Part shown: piece by piece, positions 37,467-44,066 of the stretch
How positions within the stretch are numbered: the first letter of the stretch is position 1
How the letters are laid out: each line of letters begins with the position of its first letter
Assembly: GCF_023573145.1 (NCBI RefSeq)
Contig: NZ_CP097636.1
Span: 3,767,860-3,831,859 of the forward strand
DNA: 64,000 nt
From: Aquincola tertiaricarbonis
GTDB lineage: Bacteria; Pseudomonadota; Gammaproteobacteria; Burkholderiales; Burkholderiaceae_C
Direction of reading: 5' to 3'
Made by a program: the position numbers and the translations under genes
Notes under the pieces: model-generated
Database searches by the model: none
Told to the model about the DNA's origin: nothing
Seen by the model: only the letters and a program-made list of their open reading frames with translations

Positions 37467-37471
37467 CGGCG

Positions 37472-38695
37472 CTACACCCGCCCGGCCATGCCGAGCAGCG
37501 GCTCGAAAATCCACTCGATCAGCCGCCGGCGGTCGAGCTGCACGTCGGCTTCCAGCTGCATGCCGGGCAGCAGCGGCTGCGGCTCGCCATAGGCCTGCAC
37601 CGTCTGCCGCTCCAACGCCACGGTCACGCGGTACATCGGCTCGGCCTCGGGCCGACCGGGCACCGGCGTGCGCGAGACCTGCAGCACCCGCCCCGGCTGG
37701 GCGCCGAACTTCTGGTACGGAAAGGCCTGGTAGCGCATCAGCACCGGCTGCGCCGGGCGCAGAAAGCCGATGGCGCTGGACGGCGCGACCAGCTGCGCCA
37801 GCAGCGGTGCATCGCCCGGCATCAGCCGCGCCAGCACGGAGGCAGCCGCCACCGACTGGCCCGGCTCGGCCGTCAGCGCGCCCACCACGCCGTCCTGCGG
37901 CGCGCGGATCAGCTGCTGGCGGCGGGCTTCGGTCTGCGCCGTGTCGCCGGCCAGGCTGGCGGCTTCGCGTTCGATCTCGCCCAGCTGCGATTCGGCCTGC
38001 AAGGGCAGCTCACGCAGCTCGGCCTGCAGCGCCGCCAGCGTGCGCGCCTGCTGCTGCTTTTCCTGCGCGAGCGCCTGCAGGCGCTCACGCTGGTCCAGCA
38101 CGTCCTGCTGCTTGGCGCGCAGCTGCGCGGGGGCGATGAAATCCTGGTCGCGCAGCGATTCGAACTGCGCCAGCGCCTGCTCGGCCAGCTGCAAGCGCTG
38201 CTGCTGCAGCCCGGTGCGCTCGTCGAGCAGCGCGCGTTCTCGCGTGAGGTCACGGATGCGGCTGGACAAGGCGGCCACGCGTTCGTCGCGCAGCGCCAGC
38301 GTGCGCTCGGCAGCGGCCTGCAGGCTGCGGCGGCGTTCATCCAGGCTGCGGCGCACCGCGGCCTGGGTTTCGCCCTGCCCGCTGCTGCGGTCGAGCGTGA
38401 GCACGAACAACACGTCGCCCCGCCGCACGCGGTCGCCTTCGCGCACGCGGCGCTCCAGCACCACGCCGTCCTGTGGCGTGCGCAGCTCCAGCAGGCCACC
38501 CTGCGGCACCAGCTCACCGGACAGGCGGGCCTTGCGGGTGTAGTGCCCCAGGTACAGGAAGCTGCCGACGGCCAGCGCCGCGGCCACCACCAGCACGGTC
38601 AGCCAGCGCAACGACAAGGGCTGCGCCAGCCGGATGTGACCGATCCATTGGTCGCGCTGATGGTCCAGCGCTTCGCGCCGGAACAGGCTGGACAC
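37472..38695 (-). CDS. HlyD-family membrane fusion protein
   Basis: The 407-residue protein bridges the ABC exporter to an outer-membrane channel. One membrane helix is near residues 33-52 (TVLVVAAALAVGSFLYLGHY). A lipoyl half-domain follows (PQDGVVLERRVREGDRVRRGDVLFVL), then a long coiled coil (residues about 105-240), the second lipoyl half (APQDGVVGALTAEPGQSV) and beta domains. It starts at a GTG at 38695, 61 bases after the peptide gene, on the same strand. No TolC-like gene is in the window, so a chromosomally distant TolC is presumably used. Confidence 0.93.
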   Translation of the reverse strand: MSSLFRREALDHQRDQWIGHIRLAQPLSLRWLTVLVVAAALAVGSFLYLGHYTRKARLSGELVPQGGLLELRTPQDGVVLERRVREGDRVRRGDVLFVLTLDRSSGQGETQAAVRRSLDERRRSLQAAAERTLALRDERVAALSSRIRDLTRERALLDERTGLQQQRLQLAEQALAQFESLRDQDFIAPAQLRAKQQDVLDQRERLQALAQEKQQQARTLAALQAELRELPLQAESQLGEIEREAASLAGDTAQTEARRQQLIRAPQDGVVGALTAEPGQSVAAASVLARLMPGDAPLLAQLVAPSSAIGFLRPAQPVLMRYQAFPYQKFGAQPGRVLQVSRTPVPGRPEAEPMYRVTVALERQTVQAYGEPQPLLPGMQLEADVQLDRRRLIEWIFEPLLGMAGRV

Positions 38696-38756
38696 GGTCA
38701 GGAAAGTCTCAACGAGCGCTGCGGCCGATCAGGCGTGCAGCGCGCGGGGGTGTCGA

Positions 38757-38924
38757 TCACCAGCCGCCGACGCGGGGCAGGCCACCGGTGACTTGGCTCA
38801 GCAGGCGCTCGTCCAGCACGATGGGGGCGGCGGGCTTTTGCGAGGTAGCACCCGTTTGCGGAGCGGGCGTGCGCACTTGCTGGGAAGCCTGGGCGGCAGC
38901 GGCGTTGAATTGCGATTGGGCCAT
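38757..38924 (-). CDS. Double-glycine leader peptide, predicted substrate of the C39 exporter
   Basis: A 55-residue peptide (MAQSQFNAAAAQ...PRVGGW) with AGGAG 6 bases before its ATG. Residues 37-48 read LDERLLSQVTGG. This fits the double-glycine leader rule with Leu at -12, Leu at -7, Val at -4 and Gly-Gly at -2/-1. Cleavage after Gly48 would release only LPRVGGW. The leader itself is long, hydrophilic and Ala/Gln-rich. The gene sits between the LuxR regulator and the hlyD/exporter genes, all on one strand. It could be a bacteriocin-like or a signalling peptide. An upstream GTG at 38960 would add 12 residues, but lacks a good ribosome site. Confidence 0.8.
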   Translation of the reverse strand: MAQSQFNAAAAQASQQVRTPAPQTGATSQKPAAPIVLDERLLSQVTGGLPRVGGW

Positions 38925-38972
38925 GGGTCGACTCCTGGGGTTTAGAAGATGCGTCTTCACAACGACGCGTCC

Positions 38973-39021
38973 CTATTGCAGCAGTCGGGCCCATCACAGG
39001 TAACTGTAAGCTCTTACAGCT
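38973..39021 (-). promoter_or_regulatory. Lux-box promoter of the double-glycine peptide gene
   Basis: AACTGTAAGCTCTTACAGCT (39002-39021) contains the perfect palindrome CTGTAAG-CT-CTTACAG and matches the Vibrio fischeri lux box at 15 of 20 positions. On the minus strand a -10-like CAATAG follows at 38973-38978. That puts the palindrome centre near -43, where LuxR-type activators bind. The half-sites also fit LexA (CTGT-N8-ACAG), so both readings must be kept open. A small palindrome GAAGA-TGCG-TCTTC (38945-38958) lies in the leader. Confidence 0.65.
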
Positions 39022-39029
39022 TGCGCCCT

Positions 39030-39743
39030 TCAATGGATCAAGCCTAGGCGCAGCGCCTTCAGCACCGCCTGGTGCTTGGTGGCGCAATCCAGCTTGTGCA
39101 TGGCATTGTTAATGTGCATGACGGCGGTGCGCTGCGAGATCCCTAGGATGGTGCCCACCTCCCATGCGGTCTTGCCTTCCATCGTCCACTTCAGCGCCTC
39201 GATCTCGCGCACGGTCAGGGCCGGCCGCTCCGGCTGGCGGCTGGGCGGCACGAGGATGCGCAAGGCCGTGTCCTGCGCATGCACGGCAAACAGCTGCAGG
39301 TCGGCCACGATGCGCGTCAGCTCGCGCCTGTCCTCCGGCAGCGGCGCATCCCGGTCCACGCCCAGCAGGAAGTGTTTGCCTTCGGGCAAATGAAGTGCCA
39401 TGGCCACGCCGGTGCGGTAGCCGAAGGCGGCCTGCTCTTCCCACAGGTCGCCCAGGCCGGTCTTCAGGTAGGTGTCCTGCGACCATACCAGCGGCACGCT
39501 CTGGCGCTTCAGGTGCTGCAGCACGGGGTCGCGGCGCGAATCGGCCACACGCTGGTAGGCCTCCTCGTAGCCCGGTGGGGTGTTGCCCACCGCGATGAAG
39601 TCGGCATCCTGGCCGTGCTGTTCCACCACGGTCACCGCGCTGACCGTGTTGAAGCCGATGTCCTGCGTGAAGCGCAGCACCGCGCTCCTGAATTCATCGA
39701 CGTCGCGGGCTTCGAGCACCGCGAGATAGTGGCCCTGCAGCAT
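39030..39743 (-). CDS. LuxR-family regulator with an autoinducer-binding domain (LuxR solo in this window)
   Basis: The 237-residue protein has an N-terminal AHL-binding domain and a C-terminal LuxR helix-turn-helix. Aligning with TraR numbering, the conserved residues Tyr63, Asp72 (in RRDPVLQHL) and Trp87 (in VPLVWSQD) are present. The invariant Trp57 position is Tyr59 (PPGYEEAY). The DNA-binding domain has the invariant Glu180, Leu184 and Gly190 (LTVREIEALKWTMEGKTAWEVG). AGGAAG precedes the ATG. No luxI homologue is visible in the window. It is 106 bases upstream of the Gly-Gly peptide gene and likely activates it. Confidence 0.93.
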   Translation of the reverse strand: MLQGHYLAVLEARDVDEFRSAVLRFTQDIGFNTVSAVTVVEQHGQDADFIAVGNTPPGYEEAYQRVADSRRDPVLQHLKRQSVPLVWSQDTYLKTGLGDLWEEQAAFGYRTGVAMALHLPEGKHFLLGVDRDAPLPEDRRELTRIVADLQLFAVHAQDTALRILVPPSRQPERPALTVREIEALKWTMEGKTAWEVGTILGISQRTAVMHINNAMHKLDCATKHQAVLKALRLGLIH

Positions 39744-39777
39744 CAGACTTCCTGCACCGATCTCTGTGGCACCTGCA

Positions 39778-39797
39778 TCCTGTCAAGGTTTACAGCT
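39778..39797. promoter_or_regulatory. Second lux-box-like site, between luxR and the divergent small gene
   Basis: TCCTGTCAAGGTTTACAGCT shares CTGT-N8-ACAGCT with the site in front of the peptide gene. It lies 35 bases upstream of the luxR ATG and 85 bases upstream of the plus-strand gene at 39882. It may therefore autoregulate luxR, activate the small gene, or both. Confidence 0.5.
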
Positions 39798-39881
39798 TGA
39801 TGCGTCGTGGCCGATGACCAAGACTGCCACCCTGTCGCCAAGCTCCTCCGGCCAGCCCACCTCTCAATTTCCCGAAAGACG

Positions 39882-40262
39882 ATGACACCCTCATGGACGC
39901 TGCATGCCTGGCCCACCGTATTGTGGCAGGCGACTTCCAAGCGCCACCTGCACTTCGTGCACCACGATACCCGCGTGATGTCGACCGGTGATGCGCACGC
40001 GCCACTGAGCGGCCACACCTTGTGGGTCGGCCCGCTGGGCGACGTGGATGCCGGCGTGGCCTGGGACTGGGTGCAGCTGTGTCCGGGCGTGGTGGCGATG
40101 GCCGACCCGATGTGCGTGGTGACCAACCTGCGCCTGGTGGACCCGGCCGGTTCGGTGCTCACGGCCTGGGAATCGGCCCGCCACCTGACCGAGATCGTGC
40201 ACGGCCTGCCCTGGCAGGACGAGGTGGAACGGGCGCTGGGCGCCGCTGCACTGCTGAACTGA
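39882..40262 (+). CDS. Hypothetical protein divergent from luxR
   Basis: I do not recognise this 126-residue protein. It starts MTPSWTLHAWPTVLWQATS, is rich in Trp and His in the first third, and ends in an amphipathic helix (WQDEVERALGAAALL). There is no signal peptide, membrane segment or Cys cluster. A GTG at 39807 would add 25 residues, but the ATG at 39882 leaves room for a promoter after the lux-box-like site at 39778. Its divergent position suggests it belongs to the LuxR regulon. An immunity, adaptor or signal-related function is speculation. Confidence 0.6.
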   Translation: MTPSWTLHAWPTVLWQATSKRHLHFVHHDTRVMSTGDAHAPLSGHTLWVGPLGDVDAGVAWDWVQLCPGVVAMADPMCVVTNLRLVDPAGSVLTAWESARHLTEIVHGLPWQDEVERALGAAALLN

Positions 40263-40267
40263 GGCCC

Positions 40268-41449
40268 TCACCGCACTGCCGCCGGCCGCAGGCGGCGCGC
40301 CACGTCGGCGATGCCCAGCGCGGCCAGCAGGCCGCACACGGCCAGCGGCGCCAGCAGGTCGGTCAGGGGCACCACTTCGGCTGCCAGCACGCGGTTCATC
40401 AAGGTCACCTGCCCCAGCGCCGGCACCCACAGCTGCCAGGGTTGCGGCCCGGCGTCGTTGAACAGTGCCACCAGCGGCAGCACCGAGACCAGCAGCACGA
40501 TGACGGCCGAGTTGGCCTGCGCCTCCTTCACGCTGCGGCAGCGGATGGCCACCGCCATCAGCACCGCCGACACCGCAGCCGCCAGCGGCACCAGCAGCAC
40601 CAGGAACATCAGCGCCTCGTGCCAGCCGTACTGGAACATCGCGGCCAGCGTCTCGCTGCGCAGCAGCCACTGCGCCGGCAGAAAGCTGAACGAGCCCAGC
40701 AGCGCCACGCCCATGGCCACGCTGGCCACCGCGGCCCACTTGCCCAGCACCAGCGCCAGCGGCGGCGCGGGGTTCATCAGCAGCGGCTCCAGCGAGCCAC
40801 GTTCGCGCTCACCGGCGGTGGAATCCAGCGCCGCCGGCAGCGCGCCGTACAGCACCGCCATCAACACCAGGATGGGCACAAAGGCGGAGAGCTGCGCCGC
40901 CCGGCCGCGCGGCGTGGACAGGTCGCGCGGCTGCACGTCCACCAAGTCGAGCACCGCCGGTGAGGTGCCGCGCAAGGCCAGGCCCAGCGTGGCGCGTTCG
41001 TTCACATAGCCGCCCACCAGCCGCGCCAGCCGGGCAGCGGCCGATTGCGAGCGCGGGTTGGCGCCGTTGCTCACGATCTGCAGCTGCGGCCGCTGCGCGG
41101 CGGCCAGTGCGGCGTCGAAGCCCGGCGGCACCACCAGCACCGCATCACCCAGCCGGTTGCGGCGCAGCAGGTCTTCGTAGTCGGCCGGGGCCGGCACCAC
41201 GCGCCAGGTCTGCCGCGCCAGATAGTTGGCCAGGCCGGGGGCCTGGTCGATGCCCAGCACGCGCACCTCGCGCTGCTCGGCCCGCTGCTCCATGTCGGCC
41301 ATCAACACCGACAGCACCACCAGCAGCACCGGCCCCACCGCCACCGAGCTGAGCAGCACCGTGGCCAGCGTGCGCCGGTCGCGCAGCGCGTCCAGCAGCT
41401 CCTTGCCATAGACCACCCAGGCCGCGGCCAGCACGCGCCCCAGCCTCAT
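40268..41449 (-). CDS. ABC-2 type permease (NatB-like)
   Basis: The 393-residue membrane protein has one N-terminal helix (LATVLLSSVAVGPVLLVVLSVL), a large extracytoplasmic domain of about 150 residues, and five or six C-terminal helices (from residue 190). This is the layout of NatB/CcmB-like ABC-2 permeases. The segment ERERGSLEPLLMNP is strongly conserved in NatB. Its ATG overlaps the ATPase stop as ATGA. It works with the ATPase at 41446-42207. NatAB exports sodium in Bacillus, but homologues may export other solutes or peptides. Confidence 0.88.
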   Translation of the reverse strand: MRLGRVLAAAWVVYGKELLDALRDRRTLATVLLSSVAVGPVLLVVLSVLMADMEQRAEQREVRVLGIDQAPGLANYLARQTWRVVPAPADYEDLLRRNRLGDAVLVVPPGFDAALAAAQRPQLQIVSNGANPRSQSAAARLARLVGGYVNERATLGLALRGTSPAVLDLVDVQPRDLSTPRGRAAQLSAFVPILVLMAVLYGALPAALDSTAGERERGSLEPLLMNPAPPLALVLGKWAAVASVAMGVALLGSFSFLPAQWLLRSETLAAMFQYGWHEALMFLVLLVPLAAAVSAVLMAVAIRCRSVKEAQANSAVIVLLVSVLPLVALFNDAGPQPWQLWVPALGQVTLMNRVLAAEVVPLTDLLAPLAVCGLLAALGIADVARRLRPAAVR

Positions 41450-42207
41450 GGCGCCAGGGCCTCCGGCCCGAAGGCCAGGTGCACGAAGGCGTCCTCGAAG
41501 TCCGCCTGGCCGCTGCGCTGCAGCAGCTCGTCCACGCTGCCGTCGGCCACGGTGCGGCCGGCCGACACCACCACGACGCGGTCGCACAGCCGCTGCACCT
41601 CTTGCATGATGTGGGTGGAAAACACGATGCACTTGCCTTCGTCGTCACGCAGCCGGCGCAGGGCCTCGCGCAGCGCGCGGGTGGCCAGCACGTCCAGCCC
41701 GTTGGTGGGTTCGTCCAGGATGATGTTGGCCGGGTCGTGCACCAGCGCACGGGCCAGCGCGGTCTTCATGCGCTCGCCCTGGCTGAAGCCGTCGGTGCGG
41801 CGGTCCAGCAGCGGCACCATGTCCAGCACCTCGGCCAACACCTCCACCCGCTGCAGCGCGGCGGCGCGGCTCACCCCCTGCAGCCGGCCGTAGTACACGA
41901 TGTTCTCGCGCGCGGTCAGCCGCGGGTACAGCCCGCGCGCATCGCTGAGCACGCCCATGCGCGCCAGCGCGCGCTGCGGGTCCACCGCCACGTCGATGCC
42001 ATCCACCAGCACGCGGCCTTCGTCAGGCACCAGCAGGCCGGCCACCATGCGCAGGCTGGTGGTCTTGCCGGCGCCGTTGGGGCCCAGCAGGCCGGTGATG
42101 CAGCCGTCGTCGGCACGAAAGTGCACGCCGTCCACCGCCTGCACCTGGCGGGCGCTGCGGCCACGGCCGCTGCGAAAGCCCTTCTTCAGGCCCTGCACCT
42201 CGATCAT
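41446..42207 (-). CDS. ABC transporter ATP-binding protein (NatA-like)
   Basis: The 253-residue ATPase has Walker A GPNGAGKTTSLRMVAGL near residue 42, signature FSQGERMKTALARALVHDP and Walker B NIILDEPTNGLDVLA. The start at 42207 (MIEVQGLKKGF) overlaps the stop of the peptidase gene by four bases. It is the energy subunit for the permease encoded directly downstream. The substrate is not deducible. Confidence 0.92.
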   Translation of the reverse strand: MIEVQGLKKGFRSGRGRSARQVQAVDGVHFRADDGCITGLLGPNGAGKTTSLRMVAGLLVPDEGRVLVDGIDVAVDPQRALARMGVLSDARGLYPRLTARENIVYYGRLQGVSRAAALQRVEVLAEVLDMVPLLDRRTDGFSQGERMKTALARALVHDPANIILDEPTNGLDVLATRALREALRRLRDDEGKCIVFSTHIMQEVQRLCDRVVVVSAGRTVADGSVDELLQRSGQADFEDAFVHLAFGPEALAP

Positions 42208-43667
42208 CGGCGCGGCTCCGGGGCTGATGCCGGGGACGTCGATGACATAGAGAAAGGCAGCGGCGCCGGCACCTGCACCGCGCAGGCGGCATCGGCCGCC
42301 ACCCGCTCCAGCGCCGCGGCTTCGTCGGCGGTATCGACGAAGCGGTAGAGCACGTCGCGCATGCAGGGCAGCATGGCCACGCCGTGGCCGGCGTTGGGCA
42401 CCACCACATGGCGGGCGCGCGGGCCCAGCGCAGCGGCCACGCGCTCGCCATGGCGGGGCGGCGTGGCCGGATCCAGCCCGCCCGAGAGCAGCAGCACCGG
42501 CACCGGCGCGCGCGGCAGATGGTAGAAGGCGGGGGGCACGCTGCCGCGCGGCCAATCGGCACAGGCGTCGCGGTAGCGGCGCAGCAGCGGGTCTTCATCG
42601 GCAGCGGGGGGTGGCAGGCGCGGGGCGTCCTCGGCGCACACCACCGAGAAGTGCATGCCCATGGCCACGCCGGTGCCGCGACGGCCGGTGGCGGCATGGG
42701 CCAGGCCGGCCAGCGGTTCCAGCCGGCCGCGGGTGGCTTCGTCCATGGCCTGCGGCAGCGCCGAGGCCAGCACCGGCGAATACAGCGGGCCGCGCAGCAC
42801 CGTGTCCAGCACTTCGGCGGTCACGGTCTGGCGCTCCGGCTCGCCCGTCACCGGATGGCGCACCGTCCATTCACGCGGCAGGCTGGCGCGCAGGCTGGCC
42901 CAGCGCTGGCGCAGCTCGGGGTGGCGGCTGCGGCAGTCGGCGTTCTGTTCGCAGCCGCTGAACACCGCTTCCAGCGCGCGCCGCTGGTCGGTGGCAAAGG
43001 CCTGGGGCAGCACCATGTCGGGCGGCGCCACGCCGTCCAGCACCACACGGCGCACCTGCTGCGGGTACTGGCGCAGCACCTCCAGCGCCAGCCGCGTGCC
43101 GTAGGAGGCGCCCACCAGGTTGATGCGGGCAGCACCCAGCTGCCGGCGCACCGCGTCCACGTCGCCCGCCGCGATCGGCGTGGTGAACTGGCGCAGGTCG
43201 CCATAGGGCAACGCCTTCAGCGTGGCCAGGCACTGGGCGATGCGCTGGCGCTGCTCGCCGCGCTCGAACTGCTGCGCCAGCGGCGCGCGGCCTTCATCGT
43301 CGTCGCACAGCAGCGGCGCGCTGCGGCCGGTGCCGCGCTGGTCGATCAGGACCACGTCGCGCCGGTTGAGAAAGCGCGACAGCATGCCGCTGATGGGGCC
43401 GGCCAGCTCGATGCTGCTCTGCCCCGGCCCACCGGCGAAGAAGAACACCGGGTCGGGCTGCTTGTTGCGGGCGAGCGCCGGCAGCACCGCATAGTGCACC
43501 GTGATGCGGGTGCCGCGCGGCTGCTGCGGATCCAGCGGGCGTTCCACCTGGCCGCAGCGGGCCTCGTGCTCGATGCCGTCGAGCCGGCAGGGGGTAAGCG
43601 CGGGCGCCGCGCCCACGATGCTGCAGGCCAGCAGTCCGGCCGCGGCCAGCGCCGCCCGGCGTTTCAT
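42204..43667 (-). CDS. Exported S33-family alpha/beta hydrolase (tripeptidyl aminopeptidase-like)
   Basis: The 487-residue protein has a signal peptide with LLAC, which may be a lipobox. The hydrolase core has FFFAGGPGQSSIEL (oxyanion loop HGGPG-like), DQRGTGRSAPLLC, the nucleophile in LVGASYGTRLALEVL, and the C-terminal LLLSGGLDPATPP (Asp) and PNAGHGVAML (His) motifs. The triad is complete. Such enzymes remove N-terminal residues or tripeptides from small peptides in the periplasm. The gene is coupled on both sides by ATGA overlaps. A link to the neighbouring Gly-Gly peptide system is possible but unproven. Confidence 0.88.
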   Translation of the reverse strand: MKRRAALAAAGLLACSIVGAAPALTPCRLDGIEHEARCGQVERPLDPQQPRGTRITVHYAVLPALARNKQPDPVFFFAGGPGQSSIELAGPISGMLSRFLNRRDVVLIDQRGTGRSAPLLCDDDEGRAPLAQQFERGEQRQRIAQCLATLKALPYGDLRQFTTPIAAGDVDAVRRQLGAARINLVGASYGTRLALEVLRQYPQQVRRVVLDGVAPPDMVLPQAFATDQRRALEAVFSGCEQNADCRSRHPELRQRWASLRASLPREWTVRHPVTGEPERQTVTAEVLDTVLRGPLYSPVLASALPQAMDEATRGRLEPLAGLAHAATGRRGTGVAMGMHFSVVCAEDAPRLPPPAADEDPLLRRYRDACADWPRGSVPPAFYHLPRAPVPVLLLSGGLDPATPPRHGERVAAALGPRARHVVVPNAGHGVAMLPCMRDVLYRFVDTADEAAALERVAADAACAVQVPAPLPFSMSSTSPASAPEPRR

Positions 43668-44050
43668 TCGGCCGCTGGGCGGCCGGCCGCCAGGCGCTGC
43701 TGCAGCGCGCCGCTGGCCATCAGGCGCTTGAGGTCGTCGGCACCCCCGATCAACCGGCCGTGCACGAACACCATCGGAAACGTGGGCCAGCCCGACCACA
43801 TCTTCAAGGCCAGCCGCTCACGCCAGGCGCTGAAGTAGCTGCCGCGCTCGATGTACTGGTAGCGCACGCCGGCCGCCTCCAGCGCGCGGCGGGCGCGCTT
43901 GACGAAGGGGTTCTGCGCCATGCCCACCACCACCACGGGATGGGCGTCGATGGCCTGTTGCACCTGGCTCACCAGCGCATGCTGGTAGCCGGCCACCACG
44001 TCGCGGATGGCGGGGTCCAGGCGGTTGTTGTCGAGCTGCAGGCGGGGCAT
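43664..44050 (-). CDS. Glutaredoxin-fold protein lacking the active-site cysteines
   Basis: The 128-residue protein has a glutaredoxin-like domain (residues about 37-118): HPVVVVGMAQNPFVKRARRAL then WPTFPMVFVHGRLIGGADDLKRL. The first corresponds to the strand and active-site helix, and the second to the cis-Pro and GG glutathione-contact region. Where glutaredoxins have C-P-Y-C, this protein has N47-P48-F49-V50, so neither redox Cys is present. A redox enzyme role is unlikely; a binding or chaperone role is inferred. GGAG precedes the ATG at 44050. It overlaps the S33 peptidase start by four bases. Confidence 0.8.
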   Translation of the reverse strand: MPRLQLDNNRLDPAIRDVVAGYQHALVSQVQQAIDAHPVVVVGMAQNPFVKRARRALEAAGVRYQYIERGSYFSAWRERLALKMWSGWPTFPMVFVHGRLIGGADDLKRLMASGALQQRLAAGRPAAE

Positions 44051-44066
44051 GGGTCTCCTGAATGGT

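Noticed and set aside
38757..38960. Longer form of the peptide starting at a GTG at 38960
   Set aside because: The internal ATG at 38924 has a good ribosome-binding site; the GTG has none and overlaps a palindrome in the leader.
39002..39021. Reading the palindrome upstream of the peptide gene as a LexA box
   Set aside because: The half-sites fit LexA, but the centre is not AT-rich as in the imuA box and the neighbour is a LuxR gene; kept as the alternative, not the main call.
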